DNA from: Hetaerina americana
Lineage: Eukaryota > Arthropoda > Insecta > Odonata > Calopterygidae
DNA: 64,000 bases
Reading direction: 5' to 3'
Assembly (NCBI GenBank): GCA_022747635.1
Contig: JAKTNV010000004.1
Span: 16,926,969 to 16,990,968 of the forward strand
Part shown: one piece after another, positions 40,970 to 55,600 of the stretch
Layout of the letters: each line of letters opens with the position of its first letter
Position numbering within the stretch: the first letter of the stretch is position 1
Program-made: the position numbers and the translations under genes
The notes under the pieces: generated by a model
What the model saw: the letters and a program-made list of their open reading frames with translations, nothing else
Told to the model about the DNA's origin: nothing
Database searches by the model: none

Positions 40970-41860
40970 GACTTAATCAAATAATATATAAATATAGAGG
41001 TACATGGGAATGTATACATATGTCAATGTATATATATTGTATTTTTTCTAAAATTGTTAAGTCTATATCTGACGTGCCCTATATTTGTGGAAAGCACCAA
41101 ATCTCCAGATAAATGAATGAATTATTATTATTAATATGCTGTGAACATGTACTTTCAAATTTAACTTTCTGTCAAATAATACACCCAAGTCAGAACATGC
41201 TTCTACTCTTTTTAAAGGGCTCTTACACCAAGTGTAATCTGACTGAATGGAGATCCTTTTATGACTATGACATGATAATTTTTAATTAGTTTGTTCACCC
41301 ACATTTTGAGGAGCCATTCATATAATTCATTGTGAGGTTACTTTCAACAGCTTGAGTGCTTTCGAGTTGACCTTTTAACATTTTGAAATGTTGCTGCTGG
41401 ATCAGGATCTGGTTTGGTCCAATTGAGAAATTTGAACCCATTGTCACTTTAGGTTTATTTTTTTGGATGAACTGTGCCTCTGATGAATTTTTTAACATAG
41501 TGCACTCCATTTACCAACAGTTTGTCGTATCTAAACTTTGGCATAGCTGTAGTATCATCAGTGTCAATCTTAGAGAGTTCTGTTCTTAAATTTGATCTGA
41601 GGATTCTTTTAGATAAAAAGTAATTAGTTTCCTCTTCTTTGCCTCTCTTCCAACTTCTGCTAATCCCACAAAATTATTCATATCCAAATGTGTTGTGAGA
41701 GCATTGAGCCTGCCTTTTATTGCAGAAATTTCAACTTCTGACTGGACTAAAAGAGCTGCCAGCTCAGCTACAGCACTCAAAAGTATTCGATAAGGTTGTT
41801 GCATTTTGTGTTGGTCCAGATTTATTGTCGATGAATTTGCAGGCATGATCATACCAGCGG
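40970..41860 (-). mobile_element. Further LINE remnants
   Basis: At about 41260-41100 the minus strand reads ACSDLGVLFDRKLNLKVHV, a CR1/Jockey RT thumb motif. Further upstream (41852-41480) an 88-codon frame and, after a frameshift, FRYDKLLVNGVHYVKKFI resemble the end of a LINE ORF1. The first part is supported; assignment of the ORF1 part is a guess, and it could be an unrelated gene remnant. Confidence 0.45.
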
Positions 41861-43502
41861 AGAGTTTACTTTTCCATGCAATACAAAAACCACTGATCTC
41901 ATAATAAACTCTTCAATGAATTTTAAAAATGCAGTATCACTTGGACTTGAAAATTTTTTAGGAAGATGTTGATCACAATTAGATCAAATTATGTGTTCCT
42001 TGTCCATATAGGTGGAAGAAGGGACTAGTTATTAGTCTCAACCTCGCCCAATTAAGTCGATAAATAAAGCTTTTTGCAGCATTTCAAGCACTTCATGATT
42101 AATGTATGAGATTTAACCACCCAACTATGATTATTTATCTAATGATAGCACGAATAATATGCACTCTCAAGATGGCATCATACAAACTATTGCCATTATA
42201 TTATTCAGACAAATTTGGGTCAGGAGTTGGTTTTCAACTATCAAAGTTGATACCAATAAATTACGAATTATTGCATCCAATTCACAGAGAATACTCATCA
42301 TCACATATTAAAAATAATCCAATTTGCATGCTATTTCTTCATGATCCAATACAGTTCTACCGACTATGAAATATGCATACAGCTTGGTGGCTTTTCTGAA
42401 TGAAATATTCAATGTAACAATAAGCAATATTTGCCCACCTATTTTGATGAATATATTTGCGTGAAAGAGCTACCCAGATTGTAATAAATGAGTGCATAGG
42501 CAATTGCATTATAGGCATTGGCTCTTGCATGACTGATTTTGAAATCAGAATGAACGACAGAATTAACTATGAAATCTTCATTGTATTAAAATCTCTAAAT
42601 ACTCAAGGCCTATAAATTAAACCCAATGAAGTTTCATTTTGTACATACAAATTAATTTATGTTTATACACAGAAATATAAGTAATAAAAAAGTAGATACC
42701 CTGTAGCGTGCCGTTACATGAGCACTGGCTATATTTCTCCATCAATAAAATGGCATTTTTAAATAATTGGTGGCTATCATTTAAAATTCTAATAAAATAT
42801 TATTTTTAATACTAATAATTAGAAAATACATTTCAATAATATATCTCTTTATTCACACAATGAATAAATCATATATGAAACACTCATGTACATTCATTAT
42901 AGCTGTTTTATAAAGAATAATAAACTAATACAGAAGACTCTGATTTAGTGCTTTATACAAATTATAACTTTAAAATCTATGGTTAAAACTTAATTCAATT
43001 GTATATACTCAGCCTCAAAAAACTTTGTGGCACTTGACCTTCAAGAAAATATGACATTTGAACTACAATTTTCATTCCTTTACTCTGAGGGAAAGTCCCA
43101 GGAAATTTTATACAAAACATCATTACATGATAGTACAATTTATATTTCAATTTCCTTGAAAATCTATGTTTATCAATTGGCTTCGATATGACTAAAATGA
43201 TGATTTATACTAAAATCTCACCATTAAATGTCTTTGTACACTCAATTGCACAGTCCAAATATGTTTTAACACATACTGGAATACCTGCTGAAGTCAAATC
43301 CTGCTTCTCAAATGATACTTCAATCTTTCACATACATGTTTTCATTTGATGCTACCTCATTATCCACCAAAAACAGTCACTGCTTACAATGCAAACACTT
43401 ATGGTAGAGTTGCAGGCAAATTTGTCTATTTTCATACTGAACCAATGATTCAATACAATTTACAATATTCATTTGATGTCAATTAAAAAAAAGTCGGTCT
43501 CC
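41861..43502. other. Probable 3' UTR and downstream sequence of the minus-strand gene
   Basis: AT-rich, no supported ORF. The nearest AATAAA on the minus strand that I see lies at 42853-42848, about 650 bp past the stop codon at 43503. Confidence 0.35.
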
Positions 43503-43603
43503 TCATTTATCGAAGTCAAGGGAGGCATACTGCTGCTCATTAACTTCAGTCAGCACCACTTGTCCGTCAGGTAAGAGAAGAACAACTCTTCTATTTTCAC
43601 TAC
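43503..43603 (-). CDS. Probable terminal exon of the unidentified minus-strand gene
   Basis: On the minus strand the acceptor TTTATGTAG ends at 43604. The exon gives GSENRRVVLLLPDGQVVL and EVNEQQYASLDFDK, stop TGA at 43505-43503. The peptide has a protein-like composition and is not from a transposon that I know. Its two-base overhang fits the donor at 57180. Confidence 0.65.
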
Positions 43604-46600
43604 CTACATAAATAAAACATTCGGAGGATTAAAATGATGCAACCAAATAGAAATAACTAAGTATGATAGCAGCAAATGAACACTTGAGTTTCTCAAAATA
43701 AATTCTCTTTGAGTCATGTGATTCAGAAAATTGTACCCCTGCCAAACAGGTTGTACAAGAGCCCTATTACTTAATATGAAAATAATGAATGAGTGAATAC
43801 AAGTTCATTAGAAATGCTTAAGTAGATACTTCTTGTTGACTTATCAAAACTATACACTAATATAAATAACTTTGACACACCAACCTTGAGGTATCTTTTT
43901 GAGAAGTTTAGTAAACAAGACTGTGCATTTGCCAAAAAAGCTCAAATTTCATTCAAATTCAGTTTTAACAGAGATGGTATTTTTTTCTGAAATTGAGATG
44001 GACAAAACAATAAAACCATATTCTAGTTATTTGCTATAAGTAAATCATTAGACCAAGGAAGAAAAATCAATATGACCTTAAAAAAAGTAATATAGCATTA
44101 AACATGCAATTTTGAAACTGGAATTGATAGTTAAATTTAAAGAGAGCATATTGAGCATAGTTGAGTCAATAACTAACACATACTGCAGTGCACCACTGTT
44201 GTGTCCGGAACAGCGTCACAAAAATATGAACAAAGTATTATAGGGACAACAATGAAGCAAAACACACAAGGACTGTAATACCCTCACTACACCTCATACC
44301 AGAAACCTAATAAATATTCCTATACAAGTTGGACATGAGAAAGTGTTTAATGTGTAAACCAGGAGCCAAGAAAAACAAAACTTATTTATTTACCTCCTAT
44401 TTTCCAAAATTTAGCCAATTAAAAATCTAATTTCTTTGAACACTTTAGGTGAACTTCAAGCTTACATAAAATTCTTAGAATATCCCTAAATATGCTCAGT
44501 GTATAGAAAACACTCAAAATGACGAGCAAGATGTAATGGTGTGTAATACAACATAAATATCGCAAAATAGAGCAAATTGAAATTGAGCATGTTTAAATGA
44601 CTCTATTTAATTTAATTTTCAGGCAAAAAAATTCCCCACGACAATAAAACTGCTGTTCAATTAGTCTGTTATGCAGAAAATAAAATGCTTAGTCAAATAG
44701 AAATATTTTGGTTACATTTACCATTTTTATGTAACACTATGCATCCTTTTCCGTTAGTTTCTTTGAAGACATATTTGGTTGAAATTGACGAAAATATGTT
44801 TCATTAAAAAACTGACTCATCCTATTATTCAGACATTAAGTGAGCCAACACATTCAAATCAAAACGGGAGTTCAAACTAATTAGATATAGATATACCCAA
44901 CATAAACAAATTTAATGCAATAATGAAAAAACAATGGCTGGAAGTGGGAAATCACTTTGCAAATTCACAAAAGCTAACATATACATTAGTTTTGTGTTCT
45001 GGGATCCCTAAAACACCATTCTCATTGCTGCAATACCATACGTATGCACCCCAGTGTATTAATTCAAATTTACACACTTAGCCACAATTTTTACCGATTA
45101 ACAATATTCTTATCAGTAATCTACCAGTTAAGGAAGATTTTGGATGGACACAAGCTACCAAACAGCACAGTACCAATTCTCTTGCCTCTCCCAATTAAAC
45201 AAAACCTGAAACTGGACAACAAAATAAACCCTTTTCATTTCTGCATTCTTATTTTCTCCCTTCATCCTGCTCAACATGCCTATCCTATACTTACCCTTCC
45301 CTCGTTTGCTTAATGTTCTCTCCTCTATCACAGTCTTCAACATTTCATTACCAATGAAAATACTCTGCATCCACTTATCCTGTCTCCTTTGAATTTCTCT
45401 CAACATACCCTCTCCTTGCCCAACATGCCTAGCTCTTCCTCATTTGTTTATATTTCTGTCAATTTCAACTCTTCTTCCATCTGCGTAAATTCCTCTTGGG
45501 TCCTCCACTGGGTTATATCGTCCACATTGGCCGACGTTTCGATGTCCGACTCGGTCATCGTCTTCAGGGCTTCTGAATGCCGTTTGCCTCTTTTTTCCCG
45601 TAAATATGTGGTTTTCCCCCCAATCAGGTGTCATTTGATTGGTCCGTATCAAGCCGCCCGCCGTTCCTGGTTTCACCCATTACTCCAAGGATCGGTGGAA
45701 AACACGTGGAAACCAATCCTTAGAGTAATGGGTGGCACAGTGGGCGGCCAATGGGAAGGCTCCCTGATACGGACCAATCAAATGTCACCTGATTGGAGGG
45801 AAAACCATATATATACGGGAAAAGAGAGGCAAATGGCATTCAGAAGCCCTGAAGACGATGATCGAGTCGGACATTGAAATGTCGGCCAATATGGACGATA
45901 TAACCCGGTAGAGGACCCAAGAGGAATTTACGCAGCTGATACGCCGGGAAAACACCAAATCTTCTTCCATCCCTCTCCACACAATCATTTCAAAAGCCTT
46001 CAATTTATACCAGTTATCCATCTTCTATGACCATCTTTCCGTACCCTACAAAACTATGCTCCATATCAAAGTTTTGATGAGTCGTTTCTTAACATCCTTA
46101 TTCATTCCATCAATGTTTTATTAACATCAATCCTCATCCTGCATCATTAGCCTATCAGACTTATTTTCTAATGTGCTCAGCGATGCTTGTAACCCATTGG
46201 CTGAATGAATAATTAGAGGTTGATCATCCACAAACATATCTGATTTTATTAATTGCCTTCCAACTTTTATTTCTATCTCCAGTTTTTCCCATCTCTCTTT
46301 GATCGTTTCTTCCACACAAACATTGAAAAGCATGGGTGGGGATAGACACCCCTGTGTTACCCTCTCGTCTTAACACTACCTATCCACCACTCACAACTGA
46401 GCAGTCTTGATAGGTGTAGGTACAGGTTGCAGATCATATCCCTCCAATCCAGTCCTATTTTCTGCAATACATAAATGTATTCTACCCAATTTACATAATC
46501 AAATGCATTTTTGAAATCTATGAAACAGACAAATACATCTTGATTGTATTCTATATTCCCCTCTATTAGTGACTTACTTCTACGCATGCCTCTCCCAAAT

Positions 46601-49600
46601 CCAAGCCAATTATCCCCAAAATGATCATTTCCCCTCCTCTCCATCATCTTATTGATGAATACAATTACCACACTAGCTGTGTGTGAATCTCACACAAGGG
46701 CATACAAAAGTATCAGTAGAAAGTGAAAGTTTACATACTCTGACCGAAGTTAATCGTGATAAAAAATATGGACTCAATAAGTTCTTGGCTGAAATGTCTT
46801 TATCGCATTTCCAAAGTTTTTTCACCAGATAAAAATACAACCTGTATATTCTGCTTCACTGCCATATGTATCATTATGTTTGTCATGTTTGCATGATGCA
46901 ACAAAGCAATTTGTTTATGGCTTTTATATTCAAACAGCAAATTCATTCGTATTTCAGAGAAAATTTACCAAAATGAATAGTGGTAAAAGACTACATTCAA
47001 TTAGTGTGAGCAAGAATTTAAAGATTATTAGAGGAACTGAAAATATTAGCAAATGTGGATGAGTGCGAGTAGGACATTAATATGACTTGCAGCAATGTTG
47101 CAATAAAGACTGGATGTAGAAAAAGACATTTCTTCCAAGCACGGGGACAAAAAAGAGTATTTATTGGAAAACCTTCTGAATATCTTGATATGGAAAAACA
47201 ACTCACAGTGCATATAGGAGTGATGGCAATTTAGGCCTGTAGAGTAGACAGTAATGTACCTAATAAAAGCCCTGTACGCAGTCAGAGAGCTTAGTGTAAC
47301 CATCAGTAAATTTAAGGAAAGCAGAGGTTGGGTGTACAGTTTTTTTCAAAGAACAGTCTAAAACAATTAAAATGCTTTCATTAAGCATACAGTTGTCATG
47401 AAAATCTTTTAAATCTGTAAAAGATTTTGAAGTCATGTCATCCATCTCAGAAATACATATTCCTTGCTATTAAGTCAATTAGGGATTGTAGATTAGACCT
47501 AATTAATTTGCAATCCCATTTGACAAACAGAATGATATTTGACAAAAAGTAGTTCAGGTATGAACTGCAGGTGTACAGAAATGATGCAACACCATGATTA
47601 AGTATTGGTGCATGGAAATACAATATTTAAATGGAAAACACTTACAAGAAGTGTTCCCAGCAGGAATAGTGGCCAGGTAGCAAGAGGAGGGCATGAAGAA
47701 TAATAATACTATTTTGCACTGGGTTAATTGTAATTGCATGCAGGAATGTCATCTATGTTTGCTTATCTAACTCAGAAGAATGCTATTGCTAGATGGTTAT
47801 CATGAGCATCTCACATGAGGGCATGTAGAACCTCTTGAAAGGGGGAAACCCAGAACAAGTAATCACTCCAGGAAGAATGAATTCTATAATTCAAAAACTT
47901 GATGTCTGTTCCAATCATGCCCTTCAAGTCTCACCTGAAGAAATCACATTCAGATTGAATGCCAAGTGTTATTGATTAGTAATAAAAAGAGATGTTTCAG
48001 GCGTGATATGGTGGAATATCATAATTAATAAAAATTGGCATGTGGAAAATATTGCCAATTTTTAATTAGTTATTCATTAGAGAAAACTAGCAGGAACAAT
48101 TAAGAAGCTGACACATTCAAATGAATCAATGGATTGTAATCTCATGATTTAATTAGAGGATTTGATTGCATTTTCATTGAGGATCCATTAGAGTTTAAAG
48201 AAATTTTGCATTTCCAATAAATCTGGAGGTAGTGAATATATTTCAGTTAGGGACAGTACTGAGTATGGTATCAAATTCTTTTTTGGCATTCATTGCATTT
48301 TTCATTTTTTTTCATGCTTCTAAATTAATACTAAAATCATCTCCATGGAAAAAATTTCAAGAATATTGTGAATTACTACTATCCTGTGAGTAGGATGCAA
48401 ATCCGATGATAAAGACCACTGACACTAAGTCATGAATATTTGTAATTTTTACTTATTCTTATATTTCTGCTTTTCATGAAAAGACTAAAGAGTACTGTTT
48501 CAAAACTTTTGCTATATTACTGTTACTTTAATCATGAAGAATATATGCATTGTATTTTTTGCTGATTTTTCTAAAAATTATTTTTTCCCAATATTCAAAG
48601 CTCACAAAAGAGTTGTGCACCTTAAGACTATAAGGTAACCAATCATTGGTCTATGAGGAACTTATCACAGAAACAGCACATCTTAATAGCCAACTAACAA
48701 AAGCAAAGTAAGTTGAGATGACTGAAGAGCACTTAACATACCATGGTGTTAAGTACAGGATTGCTAAGAGACAAAGGACCATTGTGAATGAGCAAAATGG
48801 TCCATTCCTGGAAATGCATTGCCTAAAAAACTCTCACAATCAAGGATCAGTAATAACATACTAGTTCATCCTCAGCCAAATTTACCCATTACTCCACCGC
48901 TACTAAAGTCATGGGTAGGAGGATGGATAGCCAACCAGCACTCAAGATCCAGATTAAATCAGAGCATATGAGTTGTTTCAAATCCCTTATTCAAGGCCTG
49001 GGGTCCACACTTTAAAATTCCATTATTTACAGAGGTTCACAGATCATGTAGGTGCAGTAACTGCCTGTCTACTGCCAAGCAAAAGTGAAGTTCAGCCTTT
49101 TAGAGTGGAACAGATACCTTCTACTCTAGATCGAGTGAATTAGCCTCATTTAATGTAAGAACTGCAATGGTAAGGACTAACAACAATATCTAATGGCACT
49201 TCTGGAATCCAAGCTAATCAAAGACATCTCAAAATGGGAGAACTTTAACATCCAGAAAGCTTGAACCTGGATGTGCCTGTTGATTGAAGGCTTCAAATAT
49301 AAAGAGCCAACTGACAAAAATGGTAGATTTACATGTTAGTAATACCTCATTGTGAGGGACAAGTTCTGGATGTATCTGTAGTTAAATAGTTAAGTAAGTA
49401 TGCCTTGTGATTTGTGTCGGTATTTATGATTCCACTAGTGCTGTGTTTATAAAGTGCAACCATAACTAATGGTGACGCCTCCCCTGGAGAGGCAGACCTC
49501 AAATTGCTGGCAAGTCAGTTAAGTGCCACAAGCGATACTGTGCAAAGAATTGTTACCAACGAAAAAATATCCGCACCTAAGAAAAATGAAATTTTGTTAG

Positions 49601-52600
49601 AGATCAAGAACATAGAAGACCTTTTCATGACACTTATTAATAATCATAATGGGGTGCTAGGGAAAATTGAGGCCTTGTCTCAATAAATGAATTTAAGCAC
49701 TAGCGTTATCAGAGAAATTGTATGGGAAGAACTAAAACAGTAGTGCCCTAAACTCTCTGCAGGATCTTCTTTTGCCAACATAACTTAAAAGCAAAGGATA
49801 GGGCTATCAAATAAGAATAACTCCCCAGTGGATAACAAAATAAATAAAAGTTGTGAGAGACCATCGATTGTGGCAACTAGAGGTCACATAATCAAGATAG
49901 GGTAAATAAATCTTCAAAAGGCATAAATGACTAAAAATAACATGATAAAAATCTCAGCAGAACATGGGCTGGACATTTTACTCATACAAGAACCATATCT
50001 CTATTACAACAGTGAGGAGGATTCATGAAAAATACCAGGCTTTGGAATTCAAATGCACATAACCCCTGTAAACACAAAAGAAAAATTCCTTTCAAGTATC
50101 ATAGTACTCAATAAAACCTATGACTTACTTAGCTTCGATAAATGCTCAACGACATACTTTGCAGCAGCAGAAATATGGGCACATAGAAACCATTAATCTT
50201 AATTTCTGGGTACATGCCTCCTTCAGAAGACATGAAGGATCGCATACAGGAACTGAAAAATCTAATTAGAATATTCCAAAACAAAAGAATACTTGTGGCA
50301 ATAGACTCCAATTCTAAAACCGAAATTTGGTTCTGCAAAAAAAAATTAACAACAGGGGTAGAGCGCTAGAACTAATAATTTTGGAAGATCTTTTCATCCT
50401 AAAGAACCAGAAGAACTCTCCACATTCTACTCAACCATGGGCAGTTGCAATTTGGATCCAACTCTTAAGTAACTCGGCACTAACAAAACAAATTTATAAA
50501 TGGAAGGTTAATGACGAACTACTTAGCAGCAACCACTGGCTAATAACATATCAGATTGGCGCAACTTTTGAAAAGGAATACAAAATTAAGTACAGATATA
50601 ATATCGGGGTTGCAAACTGGAAGAAATTTATGGAAAAATTACTCGGTAACAACATTGTGAAGCAATACCATGGGACCCCAGCTACGAAAACATAGGCGCA
50701 AGAGCAGAATCATAAATTACATCCCTGCAGGATTCACCCCAAGGAAGAATACCAATGACCAAGACACAACGGAACACAACAACATGATGGAATGAGAAGC
50801 TCCACAGTCACAAATTACAGTGCGGAAGACTCAGCAGAACATACTAAGGAGCATTATTCAAGAGGAAAAGGGAATTAACCACCGCAGATATACTGAGGCA
50901 AAAGCAAGAAACCAAGAGGAAATGCAGAAAAGTAAGGAAAAAAGCTGGAAAAAATTTTCAAAAGCCAACAACAAAATGGCATGGGATGAACTTAAAATAC
51001 CACCTACATATTCAGCTGCCTAAAACAAAAAAGGGGATATTCAGCTTTTTGATTAAACCATACTAAACATAGTTAACACCTTGATACTAGATGACAAGAC
51101 AGCACGAAACGGAAGACCAAATTTCTATTAGAGGTGAATTGAAACTCAGCTCTCAATAATCAGAATTAGAAATCACTGAAAAAGAGGTAATTACAGCAAT
51201 ATACGATATGGAACCAAAGAAAGCCCCAGGGAATGACGGTATAAATGCTGAAATAATTAAAGTAGCTGAACCTGTAATAGTACCATTTCTCACAAGAATT
51301 CTTGAAGACTGTGGTAGAAATAAATATTTTCTTAAAGCATGGAAAAGAGGACTACTCTGCGTGATCACAAAATCAAAAGGGAAAAGACCCCAAGTCATAT
51401 AGGTCAATTACATTGCTACCTGAGTAGGGAAAATTATTCGAAAGAATAATTAAGAAAAAAATAGAGGATGGAGTAAGAGAATCACAAGAAAAGATGCAAA
51501 GAAAGAAAAGAGGAGTCATTGAAATAAACAACCAGTAAATTGTAACCATTATTGAATTAAAAATGTAATTAGGTTACTGGGGGTTAAATATAAAGGTACT
51601 CCAAATTGTAAAAATTTAAAATCTCTTATAAAAGAGGTGATGGAATTGCCTGATTCATTGTGAATCTGGTCAAATTGAATTGAAGCCCCGAGACATTGGT
51701 GGTGTCAATACAGTATATCATAACACAATGGATAAATGCACCTCATATTAAGTGCCAAATGTTCCTCAAATGAGCACATCAGGCATCAATCAATCAAATT
51801 TTTTGGTGGCAAATTGTCCATCCAAAAATCTCAACCGGTAGAATACCAATAATAATACTTAACTTAAAAAATGCTGAACATACAAAAATCAATCAATTAT
51901 AATATGTCATGAAGAGAAGTGACTTCTTTCCAAAATGAAGATTTCAGACTATTTTTTCCAGTCCTCTTGGTAGAAGCACATTGGAGGAAAATCACAAATG
52001 ACCCTTACTAAAGGGTAAAAATTGGTAGCCCCATGTAAGTGTATTACCCCTGATACCCAGGATAAGCTATGTAAATTTACGATATGCATGCCAATGTTGA
52101 CATCATGAAGAGCTGCAAACCAAATGTTATGAGGAAAACATATCATTAGATCATATTTAAATCCTTAGAAACATGGTCAAAGTCACAATGGTGAAGTATT
52201 GCAGTTTCTTATGAACTAAGCTGTCTTCAGATACAGTATCAAAGTTTTTGTCTCGGAGCAACACCCAAATTTGGTCCCTTGTTTACTTACAAATGTTACT
52301 CTATGATTATCAGAAACCATCAATGTTGGCACACAAGGGTGCAATGATTAAGCACCCAAGCCTCACAGTAAGGGTAGTACAAATTCATGTCCAATCCAGA
52401 AGAAAATCATTTGTATCTAATTGTAAATTGGAATCTTTTGAATTATTACTAAGCACTCCCTCTTAGCATGCTATTAAAGGGAATTGTGGCCACATATATT
52501 CACTAACATGCACATATTGTGAATAAGAAATGGGAAAGGAATATGGGAGAAGATTGAGATGCTGGAGTGAGGGGAGAGGAGGGAGGAGAGGGAAAAGTGG

Positions 52601-55600
52601 TGGTGTATGCTACAAAATCCATAGGTTAGTGAGGAGTAAGAAAATGAAGGAAAAAGGCACTGAAGGGAGGGTTCCAATGGTTTGGAGTTTTCTAAAAGGT
52701 CAGTTTAATGCCAATTTGAAATATGACCACTTCATGCTTCAGTTGCAACATTTTCTCACACTACATCTTTTGACTACAACTTATCTTCACATAATGGTAT
52801 GCCCATACACAGCATATGCCTCCTAGAGGTGGGTTATGGGTAACAGTATACTGGCTATTGGGTAGTCCCTTCAGAAGAGATATTAGCTTGCTTAGAATAG
52901 CAAAACGAGATCTGAAATATTACTATGCTTAGGTTTTGCTCATTGAAAACATACCAAAACTGACAGGTGGACTGCATAATCATTAGTACTGAATGGTGCA
53001 GGTGGCATAGGTACTGCAATAACATTTCATGCTGCATGTCAACAAAAAATCTCAGATGATTGAATTCATGATGGCTAACATTGTAAAATATTGGCTGAGC
53101 AACAAATGTGCATGGCACTATTTAGACTTGTGGTGCTTTAAATGTGAAAAGAATGCATTGAATTGAATAATAGTTGGAAAAATAACTACTTGTTAAAATG
53201 AATGGAAGCCTTATTAGCATGTGATCATGTAAAGGGCATGGTGTTGTTGAAATTCATAACAAATGGATAGCATTATGGCTGAGGGAATGACAATTCGGAA
53301 AAGTTGATTGGTATGAGCAAGAGGATTGTCTTGAATACATGGTGTCAGCATAAACCTATTCATTTGCACACTTGGCAAAGAGGTGGTTCTAAGATTATGA
53401 TTGATTTCATTGCAGAGTGGGCTCATGTTAGCACATTTATGAATGACACCAAAATTATGAATATACTGACAAGTATACAGTGATGAGAAAAGAATATTAG
53501 AGTACAGAAGAAATTGAGAGTATCAGTTGAAGATAAATTATCCTTTCAGCAGGTGGAATGTAACTAAGATATTTGAAATAGAAGCATTAGTGATGCACTG
53601 CAAGGGTATGCTGGAAAGTCTGGTCAGGAGAATGAAAGAAGAAAGATTCTCTGAGCACTGCAAATGAGGTATAATGGAAAATGACTAAAGCAAGATCTAA
53701 ATGCTTGGAAGGTAGCTTAAGATGTTTGCAAAGAGAAAAAGTGCATAAATGAAAAAAATGTCACATAAGAAAGCAAGGAAAGAATATATAAGGCCGAAGA
53801 AGAAATGCAAACTGACTTTTCAATAAAGGAGGAGCCAAATTCCAAAAAACTGCGGGAGATGCCGGATATTGAGGGATCTGGGTTCGAATCCCAGTCAAGG
53901 CGAATGATTTTTACACTCTGAAATTGTTGCAAAGAAGAAGCAATTTTAGAAATGATTAAAGAGCCAAATTCAAGAGGAGTCATAAAAATTAATACAACAA
54001 GAATGGGGATTCGTTGCTGATATGAATGTAGAGTTAGAGACTGTTGAAGAGTCTTTAGAGGAATTGTACGGTTGTGATACAGCAAATATGACACAAATGC
54101 CATTGATGATTAAAACGACCCCAGGGAAGTTGATGTAAGTGAAAATAAAGTTGTTATACCTGTTAAAACTCTGAAAAATATGGGAAAAAGTGGATTGACT
54201 GAAATATAAAGTGATCTGTTGAAATTTAGATGCAAATAACTGATCATGTATTCGTGCAAATCATTAAATTTATGCTTCAAATTTTAGATGATCCAAATTA
54301 CTAGAAAAATTGGAATAAATAAACCTTTATATAAAGGCAAAGGGAGTAACATGGAATGCAAGGTTACATAGCCATTTGTCTTTTAGGCTTATGGGGGAAA
54401 TTCTTTGATTAAGGTTTGAGTGAGAAAGTAAGGAAGGTAATGTAGGACAAAACATGAGTGTGTGAGTGAGTAGGATCTTGAGGGAAAATATCTTGAAATA
54501 GCAAGTCATCATGACTGTTCACATATTTTTATGGATCTGTGAGAAATGGATCAATTTGATTTAAGGATAAGAAACATATTTCTGTTAGTTGATGATGCAG
54601 TTTTTTTTGCTGAGAGCTTAGAAAATCTAAAGAAGGCAACATATTTCGGGATATATTTGAGAAAAACAAATAATTTTGTGTCAATACTGAAAGAAGCTGA
54701 GTTTGCTACGGAGAATAGGAAAAATGATGTCATAGTGATTGTTAATGGTGAAATGATGAAGAAGTTCCTGATTTTATGTGCCTCACCAGATTTTTGGTGA
54801 TGGGTGGCAGGAAAAATGAAGAAATTATAAGGTGTGAGAATGCCAGCAGAAAGACGGAATGTATAAAAAGATGTGTGCATCTTAAGCAACATAAATGGTA
54901 AATTTAGTCTCTTTCTACACCCCCTTCAACATATCGAAACTCCTCTGCAAATACGAAGATACCATCGACAATGCAAGGAAGAGTGGTGTGTATGTGATAC
55001 AGTGCGAGTGTAATGCCATATATGAGAGCCAAACGGGTAGGAATATCTCCACCCGAAACAAAGAACAGAAGTGCACGATCTTAGGCAAAACCACATCAAT
55101 GATTGCCTAACACTTACTCGAGGCCAACCACACCTGTGATTTTAAATTAAAAGTGCTGCATGTGTCAAATGAATGCAAAAAATTAGAAGCATTGGAACAA
55201 TCGGAAATTGTCCGACGAGTAAAGAAGAAAACCCCCCTCCTCAATGACATGCAGTTTACTTCTTCCTTCCCCCTCCTTTTCATCAACTTTTGTTGGTAAA
55301 CTTTGACCACGCGTGACAGACAACCGCCACCATCCTTGAGTGTTTCCACCCCCCCTCCCCCCCGGTGTGTGAGTTAAGTGTGGGTATTCCACCACCACCC
55401 TTCCAGAAGGGCCTAATCCTTGGCCTCTAAACCCCGGCCCGCCTATTGGCATCGTCCCGGCTACCGATTATTTATTGGAGACTGCCGCCATCCACCCAAG
55501 AGGACCACTTCGCACCCTAAGACTATGTGTAATGTTTTTTGACAAGGTCAAAACGCTGATTCCACTATTCCTTGAAAATGTCACCCTTGTCTCCCCCCCC

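Noticed and set aside
52474..52826. Arg/Gly-rich and Ser/Pro-rich frames on opposite strands
   Set aside because: They come from a purine-rich patch, with no similarity to a known protein.
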